Position numbers and translations under genes: made by a program. DNA of 64,000 nucleotides from Nymphaea colorata (lineage: Eukaryota > Streptophyta > Magnoliopsida > Nymphaeales > Nymphaeaceae). Positions 1 to 12,174 of the stretch are shown here, one piece after another. Each line of letters starts with the position of its first letter. Positions within the stretch are counted from its first letter, which is position 1. The DNA lies in assembly GCF_008831285.2 (NCBI RefSeq), contig NC_045139.1, positions 4,622,704 to 4,686,703 of the forward strand, written 5' to 3'. The notes beneath the pieces are model-generated. The model did not search any database. It saw only the letters and a program-made list of their open reading frames with translations, and had not been told where the DNA came from.

Positions 1-1046
1 GAAGACCCATTTCCTATATTTAGGTATAAATATATGGTTTTGATGTATAGCAATATAATTTGGAATTTCCTTTGAGAAATTGAATTGAATTTCAATTAGA
101 ATTTAGAAGGATTCACATGTGATTTTAAAAAAGAATTAACGAGTAATAAACCTGGATTTAGTGTATTTTAAATTTCATTTTCATGATTGGCAAGCATAAG
201 GGTATGAAATTAATTGAACCCCAGAATACATATGGATAATAGTATAAAAGATGTTGACTGGTAACGCTTGAGACAGCCCAATAACTCAATATCTTTTGCT
301 ATACATTTAATAAAGGAAACCCAAGAAAAAGTTTAAAAAAAAAGTTATAAAAGCAGCTTGATAAAAGGGTCCCAACTTTTATAGCCTAGTAATTAAGCAT
401 TCATTTTTTTCTTATGATTCTCAAATCAATACCTCCAAATAAAAAACTTCTCTTTAAAGGCGTAACTTACACAATTACCCATCTTAAAACAAGAAACAAA
501 AACTGTAAAAAACAAAAGCTATAAGAGAAAGAAAAAGGATTTTTAAAATCTGCCTAATGCCATGTGTGCCTACATGGGTTTTTATGAAGTTCATCACAAA
601 AAAACCGTCGGGATAGGTAAATATAAATCTACATTATTTGATTAGGTCCAATGGTCTGATTAGGCATGGGACTCACTTTAACCAATGATGTAATAGTTGC
701 ATGTCTAAAGATCTCAGATCCATCTTGGAAAGAACACAAAATTTCAAATACCAATTCCGTAGTTTCGTTTGGAAGGGCTTAAGTAGAAGACAGGGTTGGA
801 TCTATGGATAGTCAATAAGGGAGGGTAGAAGATGCCAATGCTCCACATCATTCATCCAATATCAATCGGAATGATCACATCGCTATTTCTCTCTCGATGC
901 CTGCAGACAATTTGCCAATCAGAATTGCTTATTACATCTTGTAGAACAAACAAAACTTGTATGGAATGTACCCAAGGTTTATGTGAGGGTGCAATATGCA
1001 ATTATTACAGCCTCAAACAGTTTAGCAATTGTTAACTGTAGGCCTG
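1..1046. other. 3' flank of MATE gene A
   Basis: No coding region is recognised here. The right part (about 820-1046) resembles the 3' flanks of genes C and D and is probably 3' UTR and downstream sequence of gene A, which is read on the minus strand. A conserved block at 981-1000 recurs just past the stop codon of every MATE copy in the window. I see no recognisable element in 1-800. Confidence 0.5.
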
Positions 1047-4000
1047 TCATTCAATCACTCTATCCCTTGCTTTGTCAACCTGAAAAATTTAGCAGTAATA
1101 GTTAAACACTCTGGCCACAAAATAAGGCAGATATCAAGCTACGAAAGATTCCAACAACAGGGATTAAAAGCTACACTCTTGCAATCAGCTAACTAAAGAA
1201 ATTCATGAATGATGCCATACAACATAATTGACTAACTGGTATAACTTACTGACCTGTTTCTGCCAATCGGTAAGTGCTGTAATAATAGAGAGAAGAATTG
1301 CTTGTGTTGTGGAACCACATAATACACCCAACCAGAGTCCAATTGCTCCAAAATGAAAATAGAAGCCTAAAATGGCTGAAATTGGTAGACCAAGCAGATA
1401 AAATGCTCCAAGATTGACATATGCCCCAAGATGCTGCCATCCGCATCCTCTCGCTACACCTGAATAGATGAAAAAGAGAACGGCATTTGGTGGCTAATAG
1501 TTTAAATTAGGTGCATCAGCCAAAATTACCACTTTTTATAGGTTGAAAAAGATGCCAAAACCTATAGCTTTAGAAGGTTTAAATATTTTTCTTCATTTAT
1601 TTTATTGACAAATCTGTAGGCTTGCAAAGAGTTGAAAGTTTGAGTACTTCAATTGAATCCAGTTGTAGGATTCCTTTATACAATTGAAGCATGAATAACA
1701 AGTCCACTCTTGATGCGATAAAATCTTTAGTTCAGTATGTAACTGTTTTGATTCTTCCTTTCAGCGGAGTGCGCTTCTAGTTAAACCTAGGTAAGACTTT
1801 TAATGCATCAAACAGTACACGTCTTGCTTGACATTATCAACTTGATGCAATGACCTGAAAAAGGCACGTATTTTCATTCAAGATTTAGATCATGATCTGT
1901 TGTGTAGGGTTCCTCTCATGTAGATGCTAAAAGTTCTCCACAAGTAGCAGTCTTTAGGTTGATTCCTTAACCCCATGAATTAAGCAATTCATGAAGTGCA
2001 TGTGTGACTGGAACTGGACTGTTCGTTCGTGCATGCCAAGTGTGTCTAATTATTTCCGAAGCATTCAATTAGAGCATTCTCTTTAGGAGTAAATCGTCGA
2101 ATCATAAAATCATCTAACCTGAGAGCACTCCTTGGATTGCATCCATGCATGATGACAGGGAAACTAATGGCACCACCTTTACAACATACAGGCTGACTTC
2201 CTTCTCGCTGCTGTAAGCATATGCCAACAGATATCTGATGGCATACAGAGTTATACTCACAGTTAACATGTCTATGACAGCAAGCAATATAACAACAAAA
2301 AAAGCTGACCGAGCTTTTCTTGACGATCCAGCTCCTAATTCATTTGAAATGCGAGTGCTGGAATAAGAGCAAACATATGAACATTAAAACCAATAAAATT
2401 TGACAAAAAATCAATTTAAGGATTAAGCATATCTTAACTTCTTATATTAGTGATAGAGGGTGAGAAGTGCACCTTGCAGCAGCACCAAGGCCATATGGTA
2501 TAGAATAAGCCACGTTCAGGGTGTAAACACTGTTTTGGAGCACAAACAGAAGTTATGTCAAAGAAATTTCTTGATCTTGAAAATGGAGACTAAAATAAGC
2601 CTCTGAAAGGAAGCAACTAAATTGTGGTCCCACTGATAAAATGGGGCATCTGTTATACACAGGAAAGGCATGTGACAATGCCATTTCTCATTCTATAATG
2701 TCAGGAAAAACAATAAATCAGACACAAATGTAATCTTCCTGATTTCTTTGATAAGAACATCCCTCTCAAACAAATCAAAGCACTCTTTGGTTAATTACTT
2801 AAAATAGGAAAAGTAAACTGATCGGTTTCATAGCAAAACCAATGCAGTACCTGATTCAACAAGAGCTATATGTGCTTTTTTAGCAGGCTTATGATTGGTT
2901 GAAGATGAGTTGGGTGAACTTAAGCATAAAATACATCTAAAGTGTAGAATTGGTGTACAAAAGAAGCAAGTGCGGGTGTTTCTTATTCAATCCACAGGGG
3001 ATCTTCATAACACATGTTCAAGTCGCAGACATAATCCTTTAACTTTCAAGAGTGGAAATTTTATTAGCTTAAGAAACCACAGAGCTATACATTAATGAAA
3101 ATCTGCAGCACAGTTTCTTTATACTTTATAGCAATAATTCATGTTACACATTGTACTCTAAAGAGAAGGATAAATGATGTAAGGCGCCTGAGGCTGTGAT
3201 TATTAGTAATGATATTCAATCATGCACTTATGGATAAAATAGCTCATGGATGAAAGCCTGGGGAATGAAGCCATACCAAATTGAAAGAACTGAAGCTTGC
3301 ACCTCAGGATCAGGTAAAAGTCCGGAAAGCAATATCAGCAGTTCAAATGTCCAGTATTCCAGACTGTATCGAAGCAAATGCCAGCCAATATAAAAAAATA
3401 GTAAAAAATGGAATGACATAAGACAGTTGATGAAGAAAACAAATAGAAAGAATGCACTGAGAATAATCCAATAAAAAATTTTACCAAATCATGACTGCAG
3501 ATGGAAGTGCAAGACCAAGGAAGTGCTGTATCCCGGCAAAGGCCTCCGTTGTGAATGGAGCAATTGTTTTCTTACAGACAGATGAAACTTTGATATATAG
3601 TGCTAATATAACCAAGTTCATCCAATAGGAGAGACTGACAGAAATAGCTGCTCCAACGTGTCCTATCCTTAATTTAAAGATCAACAGCCAACAAGCAAGA
3701 ACATGGAAGCAGAGAGTCACAACAGCACCAAACAGCAACGGCAATACTAAACTCTGTGACTGCAGAAACTTTACTAATGGTAGCAAAAGAGCAGCACCAA
3801 AAAGTCCTGGGATCAAGAAGACAGCATATTTGCCTGCTTCATGGGCAATATCATGGTCTTGCCCTATCAAAATGAGCAGTTTCTCCATGTAGAACCATAA
3901 AAGAGTTATTGGGATGCACACAAGCAGGAGGGTTACTATAGCCTTTTGTGTATATACTCCCACCTTTTGGTACTGTTCTGCGCCATATGCTTGACCACAT

Positions 4001-7000
4001 AATGTCTCCAAGGCACTTGCCATTCCAAGCTGTTGATGCCAAATGATACCAACCAGTTAGAGCTACAAGCTTACAGCGTAGCAAGCTGCTTCCACATACT
4101 GTAACGAAGCCAATGCTAGAAGTATCATATGAAGCTAATTAAATGAAAATAGATATTTTTTACTTCGTTGATTCTTGACTTTTCTCATTGTTTTTAGCTT
4201 TGTTTTGATTGTCTTTGGTGCAGAACAGGACATGCATTTAGCAGAAACTATGGGCATATTGTTAAAACTCAAAGAGAAAAGAAGGAGAAAGTGACTCAAA
4301 GAAGAACAACGATTTTAACGTGGTTCAGCTTTATGCTTGCATCCATGATTCTGCAATTTCTTTCAATGAATTTGAGATATGCAGGTTCCACTATTTATTT
4401 ACGTGAGATTATATTTGAGTAGATATGGTTGCCTACAGAATTGCTGATTTTCAGCATTTGATATGGCAAGCATATGTTTTCTTTCTTTATCATGTTCTTC
4501 ACTAAATGTGTTAGGTATATCACATGCGATTTGATCGTGATTTTCATTTATCTTAACATAACCCCTCAAGCTAATCTCCATGGGAAGGAGATTGAGCTTG
4601 TCTCGAAGAAATGTGAACCGAGGTCCTGGTAGAGACTTGGTTAAAATGTCTGCAAGCTGTTCATTGGAAGGAATGAAACGAATTTGAATCTCTTTCCTTG
4701 CGACCTTCTCTCGGACGAAATGAAAATCAACTTCTATATGTTTTGTACGGGCATGAAATACAGGATCTACAAGATATGTAGCTCCCAAGTTATCACACCA
4801 TATTTCTAGAGTGATTGAATTTGTCACGTGCAATTCTTGATGAATTTGTTGCAACTAACTGTTTTCAGCAACTACTTCTGCCATAACCTTATATTCAGCC
4901 TCTATACTAGACTTGGCCACTGTTCGTTGTTTGGATGAATTCCATGAGAAGATTGGCTCCAAGAAAGGTAAGGTACCCCCAGTGGATCGCCGGTCATCCG
5001 GGCAACCTGCCCAATTAGCATCAACATACCCAGCTAACTTAAAATCACTCTTAGTAATATGAAGACCAAGATTTAAAGTGCCTTTAAGATATCTCAAGAT
5101 TCGTTTGACACAGATCCAATGCTCCTCAGTCGGATCATGCATAAATTGGCATGCTTTATTTACTGTAAAAAAAATGTTAGGCCTTGCAAAAGTGGCATAT
5201 AACAGTCCTCCAACTATACTCCTATAAGTAGAGGGCTCTTTGAAAGCATGCCCACTATATTTAGATGGTGTAAAGTTAACTATTGCAGGAGTAACCGTTG
5301 GATTGACTTCTTCCATATCGGATCTGTGGAGTAATTCTTTAATATATTTGCACTGAGATAAAATTAAGCCTTTCACTCTTGTACCAATTTCAATGCCAAG
5401 AAAGTAGTGAATGGATCCAAGATCTTTAATAGAAAATTTGGAAGCAAATGCCTTTATAAGACTATGAATATGATAATTGGAGCTGCCTGTGATAATGATA
5501 TCGTCAACATAAATAAGTACAAGTGTTGTTTGATTATTGCTATTAGCAATAAATAGAGAGGAATCTACATTGGAGTTATGAAAACCTAATTTTTCTAGAT
5601 ATATCCTCAATTTGTCATACCATGCTCTAGGAGCCTGTTTAAGACCATATAACGGTTTCTGTAGTTTGCATACATAATGTGGTATGCGTTTATCTTCAAA
5701 TCCTGAAGGGTATTATCATATAGACATCCTCCTGTAGTGCTCCATGAAGAAATGTGTTGTTGACGTCAAGTTGTTGAATAGTCCACCCATGACTTACGGC
5801 AATAGAGAAGACTAGACGAATAGTGGTAGGCTTGACAACATGACTATATGTCTCAAAATAATCTACCCCTTCCTGTTGACTATAGTCCTTGGCAACCAAT
5901 CTTGCCATGTGTCGAGCAATAGATCCATCAGCATTGCATTTGAGTTTGTAAATCCATTGACACCCAATAATATTTTTTGTTGATCGGTGGTGGAACCAAA
6001 TTCCAAGTTTGGTTTCGTTCAAGTGCTGACTGACATATCCTCATTCATGGCATTCATCCATTTGGCATTGTTTTGAGCTTGCTGAAGGGTGTGAGGTTCC
6101 TCATCTTCTTGACTTGTTCCGAGATGGGTGGATAGAAAAGAGAAAGGAACTTTAGGGCATCTTGTGTCATCTTGCGATCTGATCACCATGTGATGGGTGT
6201 GTTGAGGCATGTGATTTGTGATTTCTGCATAATTGGATGTCGCATGTAAATCTTGTTGAGGGATCAATTGGTCATCTTGTTTATGTTGAGACCCAGGAAG
6301 AGTGTTGTGAAGAGGATTTGGCAGCTTAATAATTTCATTGTCTGACATGCTTGTTGAAGGCAGTTTTTCTTCTAGAAGCCATTTAGCTATATCTTGAGCA
6401 CAAAAATTCTTCTTTGGGAATAAAAAATGATTTTCATCAAAAACCACATGACGAGAGATGATGGTTTTTCTAAGAATTGGATCGCAACAGAGATAGCCTT
6501 CATAACAAATTTCATATCCAATGAAAACACATGCCTTGGATTTAGGAGCAAGCTTATTTGATCTATAAGGCTCTAAGGCAGGATAGCATGTACATCCAAA
6601 CACACAGAGATGTTTTAAATCCGGTTTGTGTTTCAATAGCATTTCATACGAAGACTTCTTTTCAAGATGGAAGACGATTGATAATGTATACTGCAGTTTT
6701 GAATACATCATACCATAAGAAATCCTTTAGCGAAGCATGAGAAATCATTGTAAGACCAATTTCAACCACATGTCGATGTTTACGTTCGACGACGTTGTTC
6801 TACTGATGGGTATGTGGGCATGATATTCTTCTTATAATTCCATGATCATTAAGAAATTGAGAGAACTCATGACTCATAAACTCACCCCCACCGTCGCTCT
6901 GAAAAATTTTTATTTTCTGACCAAGCTGATTTTCAACAATGTTTTTGAAGTTTTTGAAGCAATGAAAGGTGTCTGATTTCTTGGTGAGAGGAAAGATCCA

Positions 7001-10000
7001 TGAAAATTTAGAGTAATCATCAACAAGCAACAAATAATACCAATATCCTTCTCTAGAGACTCAAGGAGCTGGTCCCCACAGATCCGCATGCACAATTTCA
7101 AGAGGTAAACTAGCGACTTTATTGGAACTTGCAAATGGTAAGCAATGCATTTTTCAACCACACTAGAACAAAAATTAGCATATTGAAAATGTTTAAACAG
7201 AGAAGATGTGTGATTCAAAAGGTTCAATATTCTAGAGCTAGGATGAGTAAGGCGACAATGCCAAACTGTGGCATCTTTATTCCTTGCTAAAGTAGACAAT
7301 GCTTGATATGTTGAGGATTTTTCTCGTGTCTGCTACACACCAGCCCGTTTCCCACTATGAGAGTCCAACGAAGAGGTCCAGACGTAAAGTCCATGCTTAT
7401 TCAGTCCCTGATGAAGTGTGTGTTTGGTCTACATATCTTGAACCAAGAACTTATGAGGATAATATTCAAAGAAGCAGTGATTGTCTCTAGTCAATTTTGC
7501 TACAGATAGCAGACTTTTAGCAATTCCAAGAACATAGAGAACATGAGGTAAATTAAATTTTGTTCCATTAGTAGAGGTAGAGACATTACCAATATTTGAG
7601 ATATGAACATTAGATCCATTTGCGACCATCACACCATTTGTACCCATATAATCTGATTTATTTGAGAGGATGTCATCTTGAGCAGTCATATATGAGAAGC
7701 GCCTGTATCCGGGTACCATGCCATATCCGTAGGTTGTTGTCCCAAGGCAATAGCGGCAAACACCTTAGGAATATCATAACATTGACGAGCTGTATGGTTT
7801 TTCCTGCCACAGAATTGACATACTACAGGCCGATTCATCGAGTTAGAGTTCTTAAACCCACAGTTACCTTGATTTTGATAAGAACCTTTTGGCTGATTTC
7901 CATTATATTTGAGAATATTGCTGTGGATATGTTGTCTGCCCCTACCTCGTCCTCTATGGAAACGACTATGCCCACGTCCTCGCTGGCTAAAGAAGGCCAC
8001 TGAATTTTCAACTTGTTGAAAGGAATGACGATTCATATTTTGAAGTCGTTTCTCATGGTTTAACAAGAGATCATATATCTCAGCAAATATAGGCAGATTC
8101 TTCATGGTAGTGATCGAAGTTATGAAACATTCACATTCAGTGGATAACCCATTAAGAGTATGGTGTACAATAGTATCATCAGAAATAATTTCATTTGCAG
8201 CACATAATGCATCAACAAGAAATTTGAATTTATTCAAGTATTCGATCATAGGGAGATCTCCCTTTCGCACGTCTTGAAGATCTCGTTTTAGTTGTAAAAT
8301 CCGCATATTGGATTGTGATGCATAAGATTTTTCCAATTGAATCCATGCATCTTTAGATGTGGGGGATCTAATGATTTGACCCAAAACAAATTTATCTCTT
8401 GTAGCCTTGATCCAGCTCAAGGCTAACTAATCTGCTTGCTTCCAAATAATAAACTCAGGACTAACAACTCTGTTTGCTCCTTGGCCAATAAATTGATTTG
8501 GAGCAGGACAAGAACCATCCACAAATTTAATCAGATCTTAACTAAACATGACAGATTCTATTTGTGATCTCATAGCAAATAGTTGGAACTATTTAACTTT
8601 ACCGAAACAAGACACGATGGATTTGATGCTGCCATGAATATGAAAATACAGAACTCCAAACCGATTTTCATTTTCCTTGATTCGTCGTCAAAATAGAGGT
8701 CTGGTGGAAACAGAATGGCGGCACTTTGAAAGTGCCGTGCCAAAGTGCCGTAACTGAAAAGTGGCGGCACTTCAAAAATCTACAGATTCCTCCAAAGATC
8801 TCAAGTGTGAGAATGCTCCTCAGACACTTAGGAATCCGATGGACTCCTGCTGGACAACAGAAATCTCCAGAGAAAACAGCACCTGAGGATTTTGTTGTCG
8901 TGAAACCACGCCCAAATCTGGTAGTAACAGGGCAGACGTCCAGAAAAGAGGCGATTCCAGCCGGTCTCCTTCGTAGCTCTCTGTTTTCCTGGCTTCCTCA
9001 CCTTTTCAACCTGACAGAGAAACCACTCTTGTGGAAAACAGAATCCGAATGAACAGAGTAGCAAAATCTATTGTCACAGGTTACAGTGGGGAACAGAAGA
9101 CCAGACGCACTGTAAGGAACAGTAACAGACAGCTGACTTTGGCTAACGATTCACAGCAAACACTTGTGCTCTATACCATGTTAAAACTCAAAGAGAAAGA
9201 AGGAGAAAGTGACTCAAAGAAGAACAACAATTTTAATGTGGTTCAACATTATGCTTACATCCACGATTCTGCAATTTCTCTCAATGAATTTGAGAGATGC
9301 AGGTTCCACTATTTATTTACGTGGGATTACATTTGGGTAGATATGGTTGCTTACAGAATTGCTGATTTTCAGCATTTGATATGCCAAACATATCTTTTCT
9401 TTCTTTATCCTGTTCTTCACAAATTTTGTCAGGTATATCACGAGAGATTTGATCGTGATTTTCATTTATCTTAACACATATGACCATTTCTTTGAAGTTT
9501 CTAATATGAATTTCACAATGGAAATGTCAACAGTGATTATGTGCCTATGATACAGGACTTTGCCAATCATTCCGTTCCAAAGATCAGAAAATGAATTGGA
9601 CGTCTAAATTCAATGATTTATCATATACCTAAGCCATCTGGAGTGCAAGGAGCTGCCGTATGCTGTAATTTGTTTATTTTCTAGAGCACCACTCCTACAG
9701 AAAACCATTTTGACACAGTCAGAAGATGAGCAGATCAGGTAATCTGCCAAATCATTTCCACAAGGAGACTAACGATCTCCCCCATCCATTTCTCTAGGTC
9801 GCATTAACTAACTACTTGTGTTAGGCCTCATTATAATCATTAAAAATGGTTCCACGAAACAAAACTGATCTAAGGAAGTAAGATCCTTTTTCAAAAAAGT
9901 TTTCGCAAATGATCTTAGCCTCTGTCACTGTCAGGCCGTCACCATTATCCTTGATACAGTGTGGATAGATTGAGTCAGCATCTGACACCAGTACGATAGC

Positions 10001-10731
10001 AGAGCACATTCAGACTTGATGAATCTGAACTCGTAAAGCAGATGAAATCCAACAAGCAACATGATTTCGGCAAAAGTCGGGATTTTGCCTTTGGAATCTT
10101 GTAACGCTTGCTTAATGTCTAGCTATTTCAGGCTATTGATCCGCGTTGGTAGAGTTCTATTTTCACGGAATCAGTATCTGACCTGCAAACCCACTTAGAT
10201 GAACTCAGTAAGGTTATACTGAATCCAAAATCTTAACAGTCAAGCATGAAACGGAAGGACTACACCATGGTCACTGTTTTCTGTAATTGAGCCACCAAAG
10301 GGAGTCTTGAAAAAAGGTAGTACTAAAAAAACCAAATAGATGACAAATCACCACAGTGGTGTTCTGGAATCTTTCTAAAGAGTCAGGAGCAAATATTCTA
10401 ATTAAATAATCTACAAGCGGTTCTTGTGGCTTCTTACAAGGACAATGTAGCCGGTGACATTGCAGAGGGAGGAGGAGATGGAGGCGCTAGAGAGATAGAG
10501 GCTTCCGAGGTGGCCGACCATCATAAGGGAGACGGCCTGCAGCAGGAACTGGACCATGGTGACGAGCGCCAGGGGAAGCGCCATTACAACTTGCCTTCTC
10601 AACTCCTCTACCACCAATCCCCAGCACAGCCAGTCATCAGCAGTTGCACCTCTCCCTCCCACCCTTGATATTTCTGCCTCGGACGCCCCCTTCACCAACA
10701 AGCTCTCTCCCATTGAAACATGTTCTTCCAT
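1047..10731 (-). CDS. MATE efflux transporter, gene A (7 exons, slightly truncated C-terminus)
   Basis: This is a multidrug and toxic compound extrusion (MATE/DTX) membrane antiporter; the family exports organic compounds in exchange for H+ or Na+. The coding exons on the minus strand are 10438-10731, 3485-4029, 3277-3363, 2473-2529, 2119-2357, 1254-1459 and 1047-1079. All introns are GT-AG and the phases join, giving 486 aa. The start [10 protein letters not shown] was chosen because it aligns with MEEHAL in C and MEGHAS in D; an upstream in-frame Met has no counterpart. Seen motifs are [15 protein letters not shown] in exon 1, [13 protein letters not shown] at the start of exon 2 and [11 protein letters not shown] at the start of exon 5. 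Intron 1 is about 6.4 kb because a complete Ty1/copia element sits in it. The last exon reads [10 protein letters not shown] and stops early: a 4-bp insertion relative to C creates a TGA and removes about ten residues. It is probably functional if intron 1 is spliced; the substrate is unknown. Confidence 0.88.
4260..4558 (-). repeat. 3' LTR of copia element 1
   Basis: 299-bp terminal repeat, TG at the left edge and CA at the right. It matches 9179-9476 along its whole length with scattered substitutions and small indels. Confidence 0.92.
4559..4572 (-). other. Polypurine tract of copia element 1
   Basis: On the minus strand this reads GCTTGAGGGGTTA immediately upstream of the 3' LTR, the usual form of a copia plus-strand priming site. 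Confidence 0.75.
4563..6022 (-). pseudogene. Decayed copia reverse transcriptase and RNase H (element 1)
   Basis: Fragments at 5696-6022, 4855-5610 and 4563-4854 together cover the reverse transcriptase and RNase H. Seen are [19 protein letters not shown], the catalytic YVDDIIITG, the DANWAG region of RNase H and the C-terminal [18 protein letters not shown] block typical of copia. A stop between VVAENS and LQQIHQ near 4855 and a frameshift near 5610-5696 break the frame. It is a remnant of a polyprotein and not a plant cellular gene. Confidence 0.9.
6019..7719 (-). pseudogene. Decayed copia protease end and integrase (element 1)
   Basis: Following the protease DTGASHI motif, this segment has the pre-integrase zinc region ([14 protein letters not shown]), then the integrase core with VDDYSKFSW and FQSDGGGEF. 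The third catalytic acid lies in VVERKHRH, just after a premature stop near 6800. The region 6019-6711 carries the integrase C-terminal part and linker ([11 protein letters not shown]). Frameshifts near 7033, 7299 and 7429 confirm decay. Confidence 0.88.
7686..8635 (-). pseudogene. Decayed copia gag with zinc knuckle (element 1)
   Basis: Gag appears to begin at [20 protein letters not shown] near 8635, is interrupted by a stop just after (about 8568), and continues as an open stretch from 8420. A complete CCHC zinc knuckle ([14 protein letters not shown]) lies close to its end, followed by the protease active-site segment YPDTGASHI. This is the usual fusion of gag to protease in copia polyproteins. 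Confidence 0.88.
9161..9178 (-). other. tRNA-Met primer-binding site of copia element 1
   Basis: On the minus strand this reads TGGTATAGAGCACAAG directly after the 5' LTR. It matches the initiator-tRNA-Met complement TGGTATCAGAGC except for one missing base. Confidence 0.8.
9179..9476 (-). repeat. 5' LTR of copia element 1
   Basis: 298-bp terminal repeat matching 4260-4558. It abuts the primer-binding site on its inner side and the CATAT target duplication on its outer side. Confidence 0.92.
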
Positions 10732-10821
10732 CGCTCCCCAACTGCACAAATTCTCTCGCTCTCGTTAGGAGGAGGAAAGTAACATGTGGTAGTACTCTTT
10801 CTCACTGTACCTCTCTACAAA

Positions 10822-10829
10822 CTATATAG
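10822..10829 (-). promoter_or_regulatory. Putative TATA box of gene A
   Basis: CTATATAG lies about 91 bp upstream of the gene A start codon, in a pyrimidine-rich leader. Gene B has the same octamer 89 bp upstream of its start. Agreement in sequence and spacing supports it; no transcript data were available. Confidence 0.5.
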
Positions 10830-11810
10830 GACGAGAGAGGAAGATGTGGATGACAACCGTGACCACCGTATCTTACTTGATGAGAAACGAAAGGGCAAAG
10901 AGACCACTGTGGAAAGAGGTCGAACGCTAGTTGACAAACAGTAGCAATAGTAGAATGCAAGGCATTTAGAAGATAACTGGTGCAAAGGAAGACGAGACGG
11001 GGACCCGGGCCCCTCCATTTCCACCAGGCAGCTGCCTTGGTGTTGATGCCGAAACAGAGTTTGGAAAGGCGGCCTCGGCCGTGCATCACTCTCATTCTCT
11101 CGATTTCTTCTTTTCAATTGCACACATCCCCATCTTCATTTTGAGTGGCCATTGCTAACACCCCAAATCAGTGCGATTCCTGAAAGATACTTCAGAAGCA
11201 TATGAATAAGGTGTTTTACCGTCCTTAATCAAGAAAGTCGTTTGTTAAAAGTTTGAGTTACGTTTTAGATGGTAAGGTCCTTTATTTTTGTAGGTATTTG
11301 AGTTCAATTTTTTAAATGCATTCAAGTTACCATAGGATCTATAATTTTCACTTAAACAAAAGAAATCAAAACTTAAGCACATTGTCACCAAAACTCGAGA
11401 GTATTTCTATTGCACCTAAAATGTTGGCAGATGTCATTTGGTTTGAAGAGAAACATTATTATTTGAGATTCATACTTGCGTTGGTGCCTGGTGTGATGTC
11501 AAATATATTGGTTCCACCTTTTGACATAAGGAAGTGGGATGCTAATAAGGCTAAATCTACTGATATCAGTCAATATGGTTCGATACATCAATATACTAAT
11601 AAAAATAATTAAATGTTAGTTTATTTTTTAACTTGTTTGGAAGGTCAAGACGAGCTTATAGCCTTATATGGATCAACGATAACTAAGGTGTTCGTTTACT
11701 CTAAATATTATTTGAAAACAAAATGAAATCACAAGATTGTTCTAAAGCAGCACAATCAACTTTTAATACTTACATCTTTATTTTTACATTGAAATGACAT
11801 CAAACATAGT

Positions 11811-11930
11811 TTACTTTTTCATCTGCTCTATATTAAATGTTTCCTATGTACTACTTTTTCATCTGCTCTATATTGAATGTTTCCTATGTACTACTTTTTC
11901 ATCTGCTTTATATTAAATGTTTCCTCGCTA
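11811..11930. repeat. Three tandem 40-bp units
   Basis: Three consecutive copies of a 40-bp unit containing CTTTTTCATCTGCTCTATAT, with only a few substitutions between copies. Confidence 0.85.
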
Positions 11931-12136
11931 CTGATGATATCGTACATCTTTGGTACAAGTCCAATAAACGTGAACGCTGTATCCCTTCCAACCTAACAAC
12001 TGGAACCCATGTTTTCATAATTCTCATGTTTGGATTTGACCTTGGAGAATCATTCAAGGCTTTTCAATCATGGCATTACCTTTGACTGTTAAAATATCGA
12101 TAGGAGGACGCAAGATTAAGAAGAAAATCATGTTTG

Positions 12137-12137
<1 letters not shown>

Positions 12138-12172
<35 letters not shown>
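12138..12172. repeat. (TA)n microsatellite
   Basis: Uninterrupted TA dinucleotide tract of about 35 bp. Confidence 0.95.

Positions 12173-12174
<2 letters not shown>

Larger units (their letters stand above)
4260..9476 (-). mobile_element. Complete, decayed Ty1/copia LTR retrotransposon in intron 1 of gene A
   Basis: The element is 5217 bp. LTRs at 4260-4558 and 9179-9476 both begin TG and end CA. A 5-bp target duplication CATAT flanks it (4255-4259 and 9477-9481). It lies on the same strand as the host gene. A primer-binding site follows the 5' LTR and a purine tract precedes the 3' LTR. Gene order is gag, protease, integrase, reverse transcriptase, RNase H, which is the copia order. The coding region has several stops and frameshifts, so it is not autonomous now. 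By eye the two LTRs differ at roughly 7% of positions, so the insertion is not recent. Confidence 0.93.

Noticed and set aside
1246-1446. 66-codon minus-strand frame at gene A exon 6
   Set aside because: It is out of phase with the true exon, which reads [20 protein letters not shown] in the correct frame.
10426-10829. Plus-strand open frames over exon 1 of gene A (and matching frames over exons 1 and 2 of B, C and D)
   Set aside because: They are antisense shadows of conserved MATE exons and lack motifs of their own.
11316-11612. 98-codon plus-strand frame
   Set aside because: Composition and sequence show no recognisable family; likely chance in AT-rich DNA.
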